IMG/VR virus record: IMGVR_UViG_3300023094_000003
Span: 1 to 43,649 of that record
Source: a virus
DNA: 43,649 bases
Strand: one strand, 5' to 3'
Below the pieces are notes generated by a model, which saw only the letters and a list, made by a program, of their open reading frames with translations, was not told the DNA's origin and did no database searches. A program made the position numbers and the translations under genes. Of this stretch, positions 30,844 to 40,283 are shown one piece after another (within the stretch, counting starts at the first letter, position 1; every line of letters starts with the position of its first letter).

Positions 30844-31413
30844 ATGAATTTCACCGACGTTGTTACCGAAGTCCTTGGTATTACCAAAAGGCCAGATAAG
30901 CTCCAAGACATTCGTCGGGAAGTTAATTCTGCAGTAAATCAGTTCTGCATGGATACTGAGTTTGATAGGGATATTGTAGAGCTAAATACTGCAATTGTTC
31001 CTACCGAATACACGCAGGCATTGCCTCTTACTACTTTTACCCGTTTTAGAAAGTTCTCTTACATCAAACGAGGTGGTACGAGAGCTTTTCTAAATCGTCT
31101 TACAAGAGCAGATTTGTTGCTTACAAACTGCGACTATAGGGACAAGTATTACATTGCAGGAGCGAACCTGAATGTTAGTCTTGCTTCCCTAGCTGCCACC
31201 TTGGATATTGCATACTTCCAAGCTCCCCCTCTTCTAACAGACGCTTCAGGAGATTTCTGGCTTCTAGAGCTTTCTCCTTTCATGGTAATTGATCGAGTAG
31301 CTGCTAAGATCTTTACCTCCATTGGAGACGGTGACTCTGCTACTAGGCATGAGCGTTTCGCAGTATCTGCCTACCTATCTGCTCAAAAAGATTATGGTAT
31401 CTCAACTCAATGA
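30844..31413 (+). CDS. Head-to-tail adaptor, gp11/gp4-like (189 aa)
   Basis: It starts with a helix (NFTDVVTEVLGITKRPDKLQ), has IRREVNSAVNQFCMD and a beta region. The C-terminal helices (FMVIDRVAAKIFTSIGDGDS) match the general fold of podovirus adaptors that sit under the portal. Gene order (after the capsid) and size agree. GAGG lies upstream of the ATG. The call is by pattern and position. Confidence 0.7.
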   Translation: MNFTDVVTEVLGITKRPDKLQDIRREVNSAVNQFCMDTEFDRDIVELNTAIVPTEYTQALPLTTFTRFRKFSYIKRGGTRAFLNRLTRADLLLTNCDYRDKYYIAGANLNVSLASLAATLDIAYFQAPPLLTDASGDFWLLELSPFMVIDRVAAKIFTSIGDGDSATRHERFAVSAYLSAQKDYGISTQ

Positions 31414-31726
31414 AAAATCTGAAGGGGATAGGGATAAAGCTGATTCCTTTCAGAAGATAGTAGAACTAGAGACTCAGATTACCATACAGAAAGCACAACA
31501 AGTAGCAGATGCTAAAGAGTTCAGAGAGAAGATTGAAGTACTCTCTGGCAAAATAGATGAGCTTCTAGTTCTATTGGACACACTTAAAACCTTAGGTAAG
31601 CTGGCTTCCTATGTAGAAAAGACGGGAGTTTTCTTATTTAAGTTCTCTGCGATGGCAGGTACTATGTACGCTATTTACAAGTTCGGGCTTACTGAACTGG
31701 CAGAAAAGATTAGGGGAGTAAAATAA
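31394..31726 (+). CDS. Coiled-coil protein with C-terminal membrane segment, holin-like (110 aa)
   Basis: The start MVSQLNEKSE at 31394 overlaps the adaptor gene by 20 bases; the longer frame from 31322 lies inside it. A long charged coiled coil (residues ~10-60) is followed by LASYVEKTGVFLFKFSAMAG and TMYAIYKFG, one membrane-spanning or hairpin segment, and a basic end. Such N-coil/C-membrane proteins are found among class III-like holins and membrane anchors. It may work with the endolysin gene further down. Confidence 0.65.
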   Translation: MVSQLNEKSEGDRDKADSFQKIVELETQITIQKAQQVADAKEFREKIEVLSGKIDELLVLLDTLKTLGKLASYVEKTGVFLFKFSAMAGTMYAIYKFGLTELAEKIRGVK

Positions 31727-31899
31727 TGGGAATGCCTTCATTAGACCCTGCTTATCTTAAGAGGAAAGGAGGAGTAGTAGGACACACTCTCTCCGATGCA
31801 GAATACGAAGCCCTTCTAGCTGTGATTAGTAGGGACCTAGTACTACATGAAGATGGTACTATTTACACCACCGACACCGGTGAAATTTACTACGAATAG
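31726..31899 (+). CDS. Small hypothetical protein (57 aa)
   Basis: This short gene is coupled by TAATG to the gene before it, with GGGAG 9 bases upstream. The protein (MGMPSLDPAYLKRKGG...) has a helix (LSDAEYEALLAVI) and ends in a strand-turn-strand (GTIYTTDTGEIYYE). Such a C-terminal hairpin fits a small trimeric virion or fibre-linked part. Function unknown. Confidence 0.72.
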   Translation: MGMPSLDPAYLKRKGGVVGHTLSDAEYEALLAVISRDLVLHEDGTIYTTDTGEIYYE

Positions 31900-31916
31900 C
31901 AAAGAAGAGGAATAAC

Positions 31917-32480
31917 ATGTTTCATAAATTATCTCCTCTAGGCCAACAACACTTTGTGCACAATTGGTCAGTAGCTAATGCAGCTGCTAGGACTGCTCTT
32001 GCTGTAGTTGCGGCTGACATTGGGAAGATCTGCTATCAAGTAGATACCACTGACTTCTGGATTCTGCGGAATAACGTAGGTCCTGTTTGGGCTAACATTA
32101 CTTTAGCTGCCGCTCCTGTACAAGCCATTTGCATTCCAGTAGCTCTTTCGGATGAAACCAGTGCTATCACTACTGGTGTTAAATTGGTGATGCACATTCC
32201 CTTTGCTTTTAAGCTCTTGTCAGTGGCAATGGGATTGACTACAGTGCAAGCTAGCGGCAGTTTATTCAGACTGGATGTTACAAGGAATGGAGCTACGATC
32301 TTCACTACTAAGGTGACTATTGACAATACGGAAAAGACAAGTAATACAGCTGCAACACCTAGTGTCCTAACGAGCACCCCGATCAACGTAGCAGCCTTTG
32401 ATGAATTTGCATTTAATATTGACCAGATTGGTAATGGCTCAGCTAGGGGAGCTAAAGCTTACTTAGTGGGGACTCTATGA
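31917..32480 (+). CDS. Minor virion/fibre-like beta protein (187 aa)
   Basis: The N-terminal region has GKICYQVDTTDFWILRNN and VGPVWANI, a trimerisation-type segment common in tail fibres. The C-terminal ~120 residues (VALSDETSAITTGVKLVMHI; RNGATIFTTKVTIDNTEKTS; DQIGNGSARGAKAYLVG) form a beta-sandwich often found in phage fibre and receptor-binding proteins. A role in adsorption is inferred. Confidence 0.72.
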   Translation: MFHKLSPLGQQHFVHNWSVANAAARTALAVVAADIGKICYQVDTTDFWILRNNVGPVWANITLAAAPVQAICIPVALSDETSAITTGVKLVMHIPFAFKLLSVAMGLTTVQASGSLFRLDVTRNGATIFTTKVTIDNTEKTSNTAATPSVLTSTPINVAAFDEFAFNIDQIGNGSARGAKAYLVGTL

Positions 32481-33100
32481 TCTGTCGTGATGTAAGTATT
32501 AAGAATGCATTGAGGGCTAGAAAAGGATTAAAGACCTCATTACTTAATCCTTATATCTATGCTACTGGTGGAGGTGGCGGAGGTCCTGCTACTTTCATCT
32601 GGAACTCTGCTACTAAAGGTCCTACTGTAACTCTCAGTGGGGCTAATCTAATTGCTAATACCAATACAGCTAATTCTGTAAGAGGTAGTGTAGGTAGAAG
32701 CTCAGGTACGTGGCAGTTTGAAATTACCTTAGGACCCAGTGATCCTACTAACTTCTGGATGGTAGGTATTGGTAATGCTTCAGCTCCTAATACCCTCTAT
32801 CCCGGTGGAGATGCAAATGGTATTGGATACTATGCAGCTTCAGGGGCTGCTTTTGGTTTAGGTGGTTCTACGGGTTGGGGAGTTGGGGCAGGTAATGCTC
32901 AAGTACTAACTATTCGATGGAATGCAGGAACTGGTGTTATTAGTGCTAAGATTGATGGAGTGGATCAGGGGCCTGCTTCTTATACTATCACAGGCACTTT
33001 ATTCCCTATGGTAGGTGACGGTGGAACGGGTGCTCCAGGACAGACCTTCAAAATTAATACTACCATTCTTTATCCGTATGCAGGTGCAGGTAGCTGGTAA
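32477..33100 (+). CDS. SPRY-like beta-sandwich virion protein (207 aa)
   Basis: It overlaps the preceding gene by four bases. After a basic N-terminus (ALRARKGLK) and a poly-Gly hinge (GGGGGG), the domain runs GTWQFEITLG, NFWMVGIGNAS, GIGYYAASGAAFG, LTIRWNAGTGVISAKIDG, LFPMVGD, the repeated strand order of SPRY/B30.2 folds found in phage tail proteins. Possible surface-binding or receptor-recognition module attached by the Gly hinge. Confidence 0.75.
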   Translation: MICRDVSIKNALRARKGLKTSLLNPYIYATGGGGGGPATFIWNSATKGPTVTLSGANLIANTNTANSVRGSVGRSSGTWQFEITLGPSDPTNFWMVGIGNASAPNTLYPGGDANGIGYYAASGAAFGLGGSTGWGVGAGNAQVLTIRWNAGTGVISAKIDGVDQGPASYTITGTLFPMVGDGGTGAPGQTFKINTTILYPYAGAGSW

Positions 33101-33132
33101 GAGTTAACGGAGTAAACAAACAGGAGTGTATC

Positions 33133-33627
33133 ATGGCAGATAAGAAACTAACATTCGACCAAGCCTTCGACAGGCTTATTGGACATGAAGGAGGTTATGT
33201 AAATAATCCCAATGATCCAGGCGGTGAAACTAATTGGGGTATTAGCAAAAGAAGCTATCCTCATATCAACATCAAGGCTCTTACCAGAGAAGGAGCTAAG
33301 AAGATTTATAAAGATGATTTCTGGGATGCTCTAAATGCTGATCGCTTGCCTTCTAGTGTTATTTATCAACTGTTTGATTTTGCTATTAATAGCGGGATAC
33401 AAACTGCTATTCGGTATCTACAAAGAGCGATCGGGGTGGCGGATGACGGACATTGGGGGCCTATGAGCCAAGGAGCTGCAGATACTACAGGTGAGCAAGA
33501 TATGCTTTTCCTCTTGAATGCAGAGCGTCTTGAGTTCATGACTAAGCTTAAGAACTGGCCAGATGCTTCTAGAGGATGGGCTCGTAGAATTGCAGGTAAT
33601 CTTCGTTATGCAGCAAAGGATAATTAA
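33133..33627 (+). CDS. Endolysin, glycoside hydrolase family 108-type (164 aa)
   Basis: The signature HEGGYVNNPNDPGGETNWGI has catalytic Glu19, and the C-terminal part (IRYLQRAIGVADDGHWGPMS) matches the peptidoglycan-binding PG_binding_3 unit of this family. These enzymes cleave the glycan of Gram-negative peptidoglycan. It has no signal peptide, so it needs a holin, probably the next gene. GGAG precedes the ATG. Confidence 0.93.
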   Translation: MADKKLTFDQAFDRLIGHEGGYVNNPNDPGGETNWGISKRSYPHINIKALTREGAKKIYKDDFWDALNADRLPSSVIYQLFDFAINSGIQTAIRYLQRAIGVADDGHWGPMSQGAADTTGEQDMLFLLNAERLEFMTKLKNWPDASRGWARRIAGNLRYAAKDN

Positions 33628-33638
33628 GGAGTAAGAAC

Positions 33639-34160
33639 ATGGATCCAATCTCAATCATTACAATGCTTTCAGCAGTTGCTCCTACTCTCATCAAGTGGGC
33701 TACTGGAAGTGACACAGCAAGTACCGTAGCTCAGATTGCTCTTGATACTGCAAAGGGTATTACGGGCTCTGAGAATCTTGATGACTCTGTAGCAGCTCTT
33801 AAGCAGAATCCTGAATTGGCTTTGCAATTTCAGACTGCCATGCTTAACAGAGAGAGTGAATTTGAAAAGCTCTACATGGACGATAAGGCTAATGCTAGGA
33901 ACAGGGATATAGCATTGGCAGCGACCCCCCGAGGTAATATCAGAGCTAACTATCTCGTAGGTTTTGCTCTTGCTATCATCTCTGTAATTCTTTTCATCAT
34001 CATTATGCAGACGCCTAGTGATGAATATGTAAAGAGTACCATCTCTCTGCTTCTCGGTATGTTTCTGAATGAACTGAAGAATATCTATTCCTTCGAATTC
34101 GGTTCTACTCGTGTACGCCAGCAAGAAGTTGATTCTAAACTCAACGAACTAGGAAAATAA
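33639..34160 (+). CDS. Holin-like membrane protein (173 aa)
   Basis: It follows the endolysin by 11 bases with AAGGAG. A helical N-terminal part (residues 1-100) precedes a strong membrane helix (NYLVGFALAIISVILFIIIM, ~104-123) and a second weaker one (KSTISLLLGMFLNELKNIY), then a polar tail. This matches the phage holin family placed beside GH108 endolysins. It would permeabilise the inner membrane. It is not a classic small holin, so the role is inferred. Confidence 0.75.
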   Translation: MDPISIITMLSAVAPTLIKWATGSDTASTVAQIALDTAKGITGSENLDDSVAALKQNPELALQFQTAMLNRESEFEKLYMDDKANARNRDIALAATPRGNIRANYLVGFALAIISVILFIIIMQTPSDEYVKSTISLLLGMFLNELKNIYSFEFGSTRVRQQEVDSKLNELGK

Positions 34161-34161
34161 A

Positions 34162-34569
34162 ATGGCCACTAATCCGGCAGTACAAGAACTTTATCCATTC
34201 TCTACGTCGGATGGCCAGAGTATTCCACTAGATGTTATCTCCCCTATAGGTTTGATTAAAAAGAACTTTACAGGAGTAGGAGTTAGCACTCTAGTGGTAG
34301 CGGATTCTTTCAAGATTGCATCCTTCTATTCTTTTGAGGGATGCATTCTTCAAATGGCTGGAAGCTCTCTAGCTAATCCTCCAGTTGATGGCTCAGACAA
34401 TGCAGATACACTTCTGATTCTCCCTGACACTACAGTAGTATCCGCTATCGTAGCAGGTACTTGGAATATTGTTCCTTATGTCTCTGGGGTAGCTGGAGTT
34501 CTCTGGGTACAGAAGATTAGGAAATGGGCTGGTCTTGCCTTGGAAAGACAGCTGATTAACAAGAATTAG
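34162..34569 (+). CDS. Hypothetical beta-rich virion protein (135 aa)
   Basis: The ATG lies one base after the holin-like stop, with AGGA upstream. Strand-rich, apolar sequence (LIKKNFTGVGVSTLVVADSF, TWNIVPYVSGVAGVLWV). No family is recognised. It lies next to the tail nozzle gene, so it is possibly a tail or collar part. Confidence 0.7.
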   Translation: MATNPAVQELYPFSTSDGQSIPLDVISPIGLIKKNFTGVGVSTLVVADSFKIASFYSFEGCILQMAGSSLANPPVDGSDNADTLLILPDTTVVSAIVAGTWNIVPYVSGVAGVLWVQKIRKWAGLALERQLINKN

Positions 34570-34586
34570 TAAAGAAAGAGGAAATA

Positions 34587-37517
34587 ATGGCAACTCAAAA
34601 TGCTAAGTTCATTGACGTAACCAAGAGCTTTCTTCCTATTGATCCTCAGGCTTTTCCTGAGAGTATGCATGGTACTGCTAGGGAAGATGCCCCTGAGCAA
34701 AGAATCCCAGCTGCTGCGTATCAAGGTTACAATTTCCTTCCTACTAGTTATGGATATAAGAGCTACTTCGGTACTAATCAGCATTTGGATATTGATGCTC
34801 TTGGCACTAGAGTAGATTACATTTTCACTTTCCAGAATGAAGTCTTTGAGAATTTCCTCATTGCTTTGACTGAGAGTGGGATTTGGATTAAAGCTGGTTC
34901 TGTCAGTGGGGCATGGGTCCAGATCGTAGCTGACCTTGTTCCAGTAGATCCTGATACACACTTTGATTGGTCCTATTGCATTATCTCTGATGTTCTTTAC
35001 TGCTATAAGCAAGGGGCTGCTCAGTTTCATAAGATTACCTCGCAAGCAACTGCTCCGGGGTATCTTGTCACGTCTGTAACTCCTACCTTCCTTAATATGG
35101 CAGGGCAGTCTGGTATCTTCCGAGCAGGTGGCCGACTGGGATTCTGGGATAGTGCGGATTCAGTAGCTTGGAGCAACTTGGATGATACAGGAGATTTCAC
35201 CCCGAGTTTGGAGACTCTTGCAGGGAATAGTATTTTCTCTGATGTGAATGGTAGAATTGTGATGATTCGTCCTCATGGCGAAGGCTTCATGATCTATGCT
35301 TCTAAGAGCATTGTCTATATCGCACAGGACACTGCAGGTACTTTCCAATGGAATCCTCTTGTTGTTCTTTCAAATTCAGGTATTGCTTACAGGGATGAGT
35401 GCACTGTAGCTCAACCTGACACTGTACACTTCGCTTACACGAATACAGGTCTGTTCAAGATTGATAAGGCTAAGGGAGAGATCATTGTCCCGGAGGTTAC
35501 AGACTATCTTAAAGAAGCTAAGGGTCCTATTTATCCTAAGGTTCTAGAAGGTAGATATCTTTTCCTTCAAGTACTAGACCCTGACTACCTCAATGGTCTT
35601 GTCCAGTTCTCAGATGAGATTGTTCCTGAAGTAGACTATGTCTTCCCTGCGAATAATCAGACACTGGATGAAGCAATTGAAGATATTACTGTCAGAGGTA
35701 TTGGACTCTGTTCTACCTTCAATGGTATTAATAATGGTGGCTTTGATGAACAGCAACCCGGGGGCTCGGGTGGGGTTCCAGCTATCCTAGACAAGAAGCC
35801 AGGCACTAGTGCTAAGCCTATTTGGAAGTGCTGGATTAGTAATAATAGTGTCCTTGATCCTGGTGATCTGACCTTTGGTAATGTTCCTTGTTCTGTAACA
35901 GATCCCAATGGTGTTACTACAGGTATGAGTCCAGTAGGAGATTCTGGTCGCCTCGATGCTATGACTCAGGATTCTACTAAGAAGCAAGGACTTCTGGGAT
36001 CTGATGTCTACGTAGATGGTATCTGGACTATTGAGAGATTCATTGCTGTACAGACTGCTATCTGGGATAAGCAAAAAGAGAATCAGAAAGCTCTCGTAGC
36101 TAAGATTCTTAACAGAGCTGCAATCGGAGAGAAGGTTACTAATAATCTTCCTACTTGCACAGCTGTTCCTAGAGGGAAGACAGACTGTTATCTTGGTCGA
36201 TATGTTACAGACTACAGTGAGCCTGTCTTTGGTCTTTCTAGTTGCCAGTTCTGGCTGACTCGCTATGCTCTTAGTGCTATTGATATTCAAGCTAGAAAGT
36301 CATTTCAAACCGTTTGCTTACTGACTCCTGAAGAACAATATACAGCACCTATCTCTGGCTGGAGGTATAACGGTCCTACTACTAGTGGCTATGCCTATCC
36401 CAGTGCAGATGCTGCCTGTGCCGCCGCTTATCTAATTGGTAATGTTCCTCCAGGTTCATGGGGCGGAGATACTGTTCCTAGCCCTCAGTATTCAGTTGCT
36501 TGTAAAGCTATTGCACCTGCTGGAGGTACTCCCACGTATGGTTCAGACGCTCAAGGTGTTTGCCCCGGAGGTTATAGTCTTGTTCTGAATACTTCAGGAG
36601 GTGTAGTTAACTACAGATGGGATTGTTTCAAAGCTGCGTATTACACGAAGACTGAGTACATGTATGCGTATAACGTAGGAGAATATGCAGATATCAGTCC
36701 TACTCCAGAGACAGCATTCTGTGAGATTGTAGGATGGGAATATACAGCAAACGATAATACTACGAAGACCGTAGCTGCTGCTTCTTGCACTGCTCCTAAG
36801 AAGCTTCCTAAAGATGGGGATTTGACGCCGCTTAATAATAAACTGCAAGATAATCCTGAAGACCAATCAGGTAATCCTTTCAATCAAGCAGGTGGTACAG
36901 TTTGCAGTAAGCCCTTTGAACCAGTAACCCTTCCCGGTATTCCTCCCTCTTTCATTGACTGGGAAGATCAAGTAGTTACTATTCCTGCTGGTAACTTTCT
37001 CCTGCAGAAAGGTAGTATTGCACCTGTATATCCGGATATGTATGGAGCTCTTGTATATGATATGTACCTTAAGAAATGGGGTAAGTATCGTGGCCAATAC
37101 AAGACATTGCTAGATTACCAACCACTGAACGACCAATCAGGGGGCGGGATTCCATACAATAGATTTGGTATCCTAGGCGGTGTGCTTAAGAGTAATGGGT
37201 TTGTCTATGTATTCGATCCATTCCCATCATTCAGTTCTATCACATATGGCAAGATCGGCTATTATAGAATGGGCAAGACAAGTGTAGAAGAATGCCATGT
37301 GCATTTTAGAACACTATCGAAAGGCTCTATGGTAGTAGATACTAGCCTAGATGGTAGAGGAGTTTCTGCAGGTTTGAGTAAGACTGTAGAATATGACTCT
37401 GTGCTGAGTGCTGATATCTTCGGAGGGTTCCCGGGGTCGTGGCAGAACATTACAATCAATGGTATTTTTGATATCCAGTACCTAGAGTACCGGGGCTTTA
37501 TTCAAGGAAAGAGGTAA
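34587..37517 (+). CDS. Tail nozzle/tubular protein B-like with cysteine-rich insertion (976 aa)
   Basis: Beta-propeller-like repeats in the N-terminal 370 residues (VDYIFTFQNEVFENFLIAL, MAGQSGIFRAGGRLGFW, VNGRIVMIRPHGEGFMIYAS) and a C-terminal part (ALVYDMYLKKWGKYRG; ITINGIFDIQYLEYRG) match the P22 gp10/T7 gp12 class of nozzle proteins, which close the tail tube. Residues ~370-780 are an insertion holding 14 of the 18 cysteines, including SADAACAAAYLIG and GVCPGGYS. Such density of cysteines is odd for a cytoplasmically assembled virion protein. The insert may be an external receptor-binding or stabilising domain. Confidence 0.8.
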   Translation: MATQNAKFIDVTKSFLPIDPQAFPESMHGTAREDAPEQRIPAAAYQGYNFLPTSYGYKSYFGTNQHLDIDALGTRVDYIFTFQNEVFENFLIALTESGIWIKAGSVSGAWVQIVADLVPVDPDTHFDWSYCIISDVLYCYKQGAAQFHKITSQATAPGYLVTSVTPTFLNMAGQSGIFRAGGRLGFWDSADSVAWSNLDDTGDFTPSLETLAGNSIFSDVNGRIVMIRPHGEGFMIYASKSIVYIAQDTAGTFQWNPLVVLSNSGIAYRDECTVAQPDTVHFAYTNTGLFKIDKAKGEIIVPEVTDYLKEAKGPIYPKVLEGRYLFLQVLDPDYLNGLVQFSDEIVPEVDYVFPANNQTLDEAIEDITVRGIGLCSTFNGINNGGFDEQQPGGSGGVPAILDKKPGTSAKPIWKCWISNNSVLDPGDLTFGNVPCSVTDPNGVTTGMSPVGDSGRLDAMTQDSTKKQGLLGSDVYVDGIWTIERFIAVQTAIWDKQKENQKALVAKILNRAAIGEKVTNNLPTCTAVPRGKTDCYLGRYVTDYSEPVFGLSSCQFWLTRYALSAIDIQARKSFQTVCLLTPEEQYTAPISGWRYNGPTTSGYAYPSADAACAAAYLIGNVPPGSWGGDTVPSPQYSVACKAIAPAGGTPTYGSDAQGVCPGGYSLVLNTSGGVVNYRWDCFKAAYYTKTEYMYAYNVGEYADISPTPETAFCEIVGWEYTANDNTTKTVAAASCTAPKKLPKDGDLTPLNNKLQDNPEDQSGNPFNQAGGTVCSKPFEPVTLPGIPPSFIDWEDQVVTIPAGNFLLQKGSIAPVYPDMYGALVYDMYLKKWGKYRGQYKTLLDYQPLNDQSGGGIPYNRFGILGGVLKSNGFVYVFDPFPSFSSITYGKIGYYRMGKTSVEECHVHFRTLSKGSMVVDTSLDGRGVSAGLSKTVEYDSVLSADIFGGFPGSWQNITINGIFDIQYLEYRGFIQGKR

Positions 37518-37521
37518 TAGT

Positions 37522-38454
37522 ATGGCTACTTCACGTTACGATACTGGTGCTGGGGCAGGTCCTGCAGGTGGTGGGACTACTGGAGGAGGGCGCACTACTA
37601 GTGGTAGCTCGGACTCTAGTACTCAAGGTAATAGTAATACCACTGGACAATCTAACACTAGTGGTTCCAGTCGTACTACTCAGAATGCCAATTCTTCTAG
37701 CACTGTTCAGAATATGACAGGTTCCAGCCTAGCGGCTTTGGAGCTTCTTATTCAACAAATGCTAGGAGGTGGTACGCAGGAACAGGCTGTTAGTAGGGCA
37801 CAGCGGCAACAGGAGATTCAACGGAATCAAGCTCAAGCTGCTGGCTATACTAGAGAGACTGCCTTCAGTGATGCTCAAGGACTCATGGCACAGACTATGC
37901 GTCAGACTCTTGAGAAGCTTCTTCCTAGTATTACTAGGGGATCAGAAGGAGCTGGTACTAGTCAAGGCAGTATGAGAGCTCTTCTAACACAGAAAGCTGC
38001 TGAGAATGCTGCAGAAGCTGCTAGTGCTCAAGGTCTCCAAGCTGCGGTTAACTATGGACAAGTTAATGCAGGATTCGGGGGGATTTTGGAGAGACTAACT
38101 CAGCCTGACAACAGTAACACGAATGCCCTATTGCAAGCTCTGCAAATTGCTCGAGGTGCTGTGACGAATACCCAGAGCAATAGTTCGCAAGTTAGTCAGA
38201 CGAATAGTGACCAGACTACGAATAGTAATTCAAATACGAATACTAATCAGAACACTCAACAGAATACTAATCAAACGGATAAGCCAGTATCGGGGGGCCG
38301 GATTGGAGCTTCTAGCCCTGTAGATCAACTAGCTTACTTTGGCCCTCAGCAAACTGCACCGGGTAATACAGCTGGTTCTTCTATTGATTTTATTAGAGAA
38401 CTTAATGATATCGCAGGCAATCAGTCTGGCTGGTCTAGTGGCTTTAGTTTTTGA
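37522..38454 (+). CDS. Internal virion protein, small, low-complexity (310 aa)
   Basis: AGAGG precedes the ATG, and the gene follows the nozzle gene directly. Both ends are low-complexity (Gly/Ser/Thr/Asn, later Asn/Gln/Thr). The middle (~65-190) is an Ala/Gln-rich helical domain (LELLIQQMLGGGTQEQAV; AENAAEAASAQGLQAAV). Size, place and composition match the first of three ejection proteins in T7-like or P22-like phages. Confidence 0.72.
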   Translation: MATSRYDTGAGAGPAGGGTTGGGRTTSGSSDSSTQGNSNTTGQSNTSGSSRTTQNANSSSTVQNMTGSSLAALELLIQQMLGGGTQEQAVSRAQRQQEIQRNQAQAAGYTRETAFSDAQGLMAQTMRQTLEKLLPSITRGSEGAGTSQGSMRALLTQKAAENAAEAASAQGLQAAVNYGQVNAGFGGILERLTQPDNSNTNALLQALQIARGAVTNTQSNSSQVSQTNSDQTTNSNSNTNTNQNTQQNTNQTDKPVSGGRIGASSPVDQLAYFGPQQTAPGNTAGSSIDFIRELNDIAGNQSGWSSGFSF

Positions 38455-38475
38455 TTAAGTAGAAAAGGAATTAAC

Positions 38476-40254
38476 ATGGCTGATCTTGAAGAACTCTTCC
38501 TGCAACAAACACAAGGAGCAGCTGATGCTGGAGTAGATATTGCTTCAGTATTCAGTCAGGCTCGTACGACTGCTCCTGCTGTGGCTGATGTACTAGCTCC
38601 TAAAAACGCCCCGAAGTCTTCTGACACTGGCATTATCAATGGTTTTCCTGCTACCCGCTCTGGTACTCCACCGAGTGAAAGCGTAGCAGATGCTAATGCT
38701 TTTATCAGGAAGAATAGAGAAGGTGGAGGTGATAAAGTAGCTGCTTTGTTCAAAGGTAATGCTTTGGCAGAGCAGGCAGGAGTGCGAGCTGAGATTGGCC
38801 CTAATGGAGAGATTAGCCTTACCAATGTTCCTCAGCAACCTGTAGCTCTAGGAGGTCAAGGTCCTGGTAAAGGGGCTATTGCTCCTAATACTCCTCTCAG
38901 TGTTGGCTCTCTCTTTAATCAGCTTAAGACCACTAGTGACGTAGATACGGCTCGTGGTATTGGCGCATCTCTCAGAGAAGCTGGTGCTATTGAAGCTGCT
39001 AAGTTTGAAACACAGGCTCAGACCTTTGCAGCTACTAAACTTGGTTTGCCCCGACTGCAAGCTGAACTCAATGCTGCTATGGCTGCGGATCAGAGTGATC
39101 CTAAGTATCTTCCAGGTATGGGGGATAGTCCTATTACAGCTAAGATTCGTACGAATATTGAGCAGATCACTTCGCTTGCTGGTACAGAAGCTGCTCGGTT
39201 CTTGGCTGGTAATGCACAGTATGCTGTATTGAAGGCTACTCTTTCTAATGCAGACAGTGAGCTTGCTCGGATTACGAGACTTGGAGATAGGAAAGCAGCT
39301 ATCGAAGACAATGCAGCTTTGCGCTCTGCAATGAAAAGAGAAGACAAAGAAGCTACTCTTGAAGATGCAGCACGTGGCTTGAGTGGGGTTCAGAGACAAC
39401 GTTTGATTATGCTGAATCCTGAACTTGGCTCATCGACGCCTGATAAGATTGATGCAGATATGATGCGCACTATTCAGGTTAGAAGCAAAGACAAAGCTTG
39501 GCAACAAGTTTTCGATGCTCCTGAAGAAGCTATGCCTGTACTGGCTGTCATGGGTAATGCTTATGCAGCAGGTCTTATTCAGGCTAAAGAGCAAGCTAAT
39601 GCTGGAGTCGACCCCGCGATTACCTCCCAGAGAATTCAGAATGTTCAGAAGCTCATGGGTAATCCTACCTTCATGAAGCAGGCTCTTGAACAACAGTACA
39701 TGGGACAGAAGGATGCTAAGAAGCTCATTGCAGATGAACTAGCTGCATTCAATGCCAAGGGTCTTAGTGCAGAAGGTAAGCAACAGCAACAAGCTCAGAA
39801 GGCTGCTCTTGCTCTGTCTCTGGTTAAACAGTCTATTACTGCTGAATTCGCAGGTAATGCTGGTTCCTGGAAGATTGCTGACCCTCTGTTCCAAGGTGCG
39901 GTACAGCAAGCTAGACAAGTTACTAACGGTACTAAGATGATGGACGTCTACGCTGCTTATACGAAGGATGTTACTGGTCCTGCTTTGGTTCAGAAGACTC
40001 AAGCATTTGCTGATCTTATGACTCAAGAAGCTTTGAAGAATTCTAAGAGTATCTTTGGTGCGCCGAATTACCTTGCTTTGAGAAGCCAGCTTGCACGACA
40101 GACTGCTACTTCTTACATGCAACTTCTTGGCAATGCAGGTAAGGCTGTCTTCGGTGTTTCCTATGATAAGCCTGAAGATAGTGAGTGGAAAGATCCTATG
40201 ACTCAACAGGATTTTACTACGCAGGCTACTGGTAGAATGCCAGGGCAGAGTTAA
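38476..40254 (+). CDS. Internal virion/ejection protein, medium (592 aa)
   Basis: AAGGA lies 6 bases before the ATG. It is Ala/Gln-rich and nearly all helical (LRSAMKREDKEATLEDAARG; QVRQVTNGTK-type helices later). It is the second of three consecutive internal proteins, corresponding in order and size to T7 gp15-like ejection proteins. No enzyme motif is visible. Confidence 0.75.
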   Translation: MADLEELFLQQTQGAADAGVDIASVFSQARTTAPAVADVLAPKNAPKSSDTGIINGFPATRSGTPPSESVADANAFIRKNREGGGDKVAALFKGNALAEQAGVRAEIGPNGEISLTNVPQQPVALGGQGPGKGAIAPNTPLSVGSLFNQLKTTSDVDTARGIGASLREAGAIEAAKFETQAQTFAATKLGLPRLQAELNAAMAADQSDPKYLPGMGDSPITAKIRTNIEQITSLAGTEAARFLAGNAQYAVLKATLSNADSELARITRLGDRKAAIEDNAALRSAMKREDKEATLEDAARGLSGVQRQRLIMLNPELGSSTPDKIDADMMRTIQVRSKDKAWQQVFDAPEEAMPVLAVMGNAYAAGLIQAKEQANAGVDPAITSQRIQNVQKLMGNPTFMKQALEQQYMGQKDAKKLIADELAAFNAKGLSAEGKQQQQAQKAALALSLVKQSITAEFAGNAGSWKIADPLFQGAVQQARQVTNGTKMMDVYAAYTKDVTGPALVQKTQAFADLMTQEALKNSKSIFGAPNYLALRSQLARQTATSYMQLLGNAGKAVFGVSYDKPEDSEWKDPMTQQDFTTQATGRMPGQS

Positions 40255-40283
40255 ATAGCTAGTAATAAAGAAAGAGAAACAAA

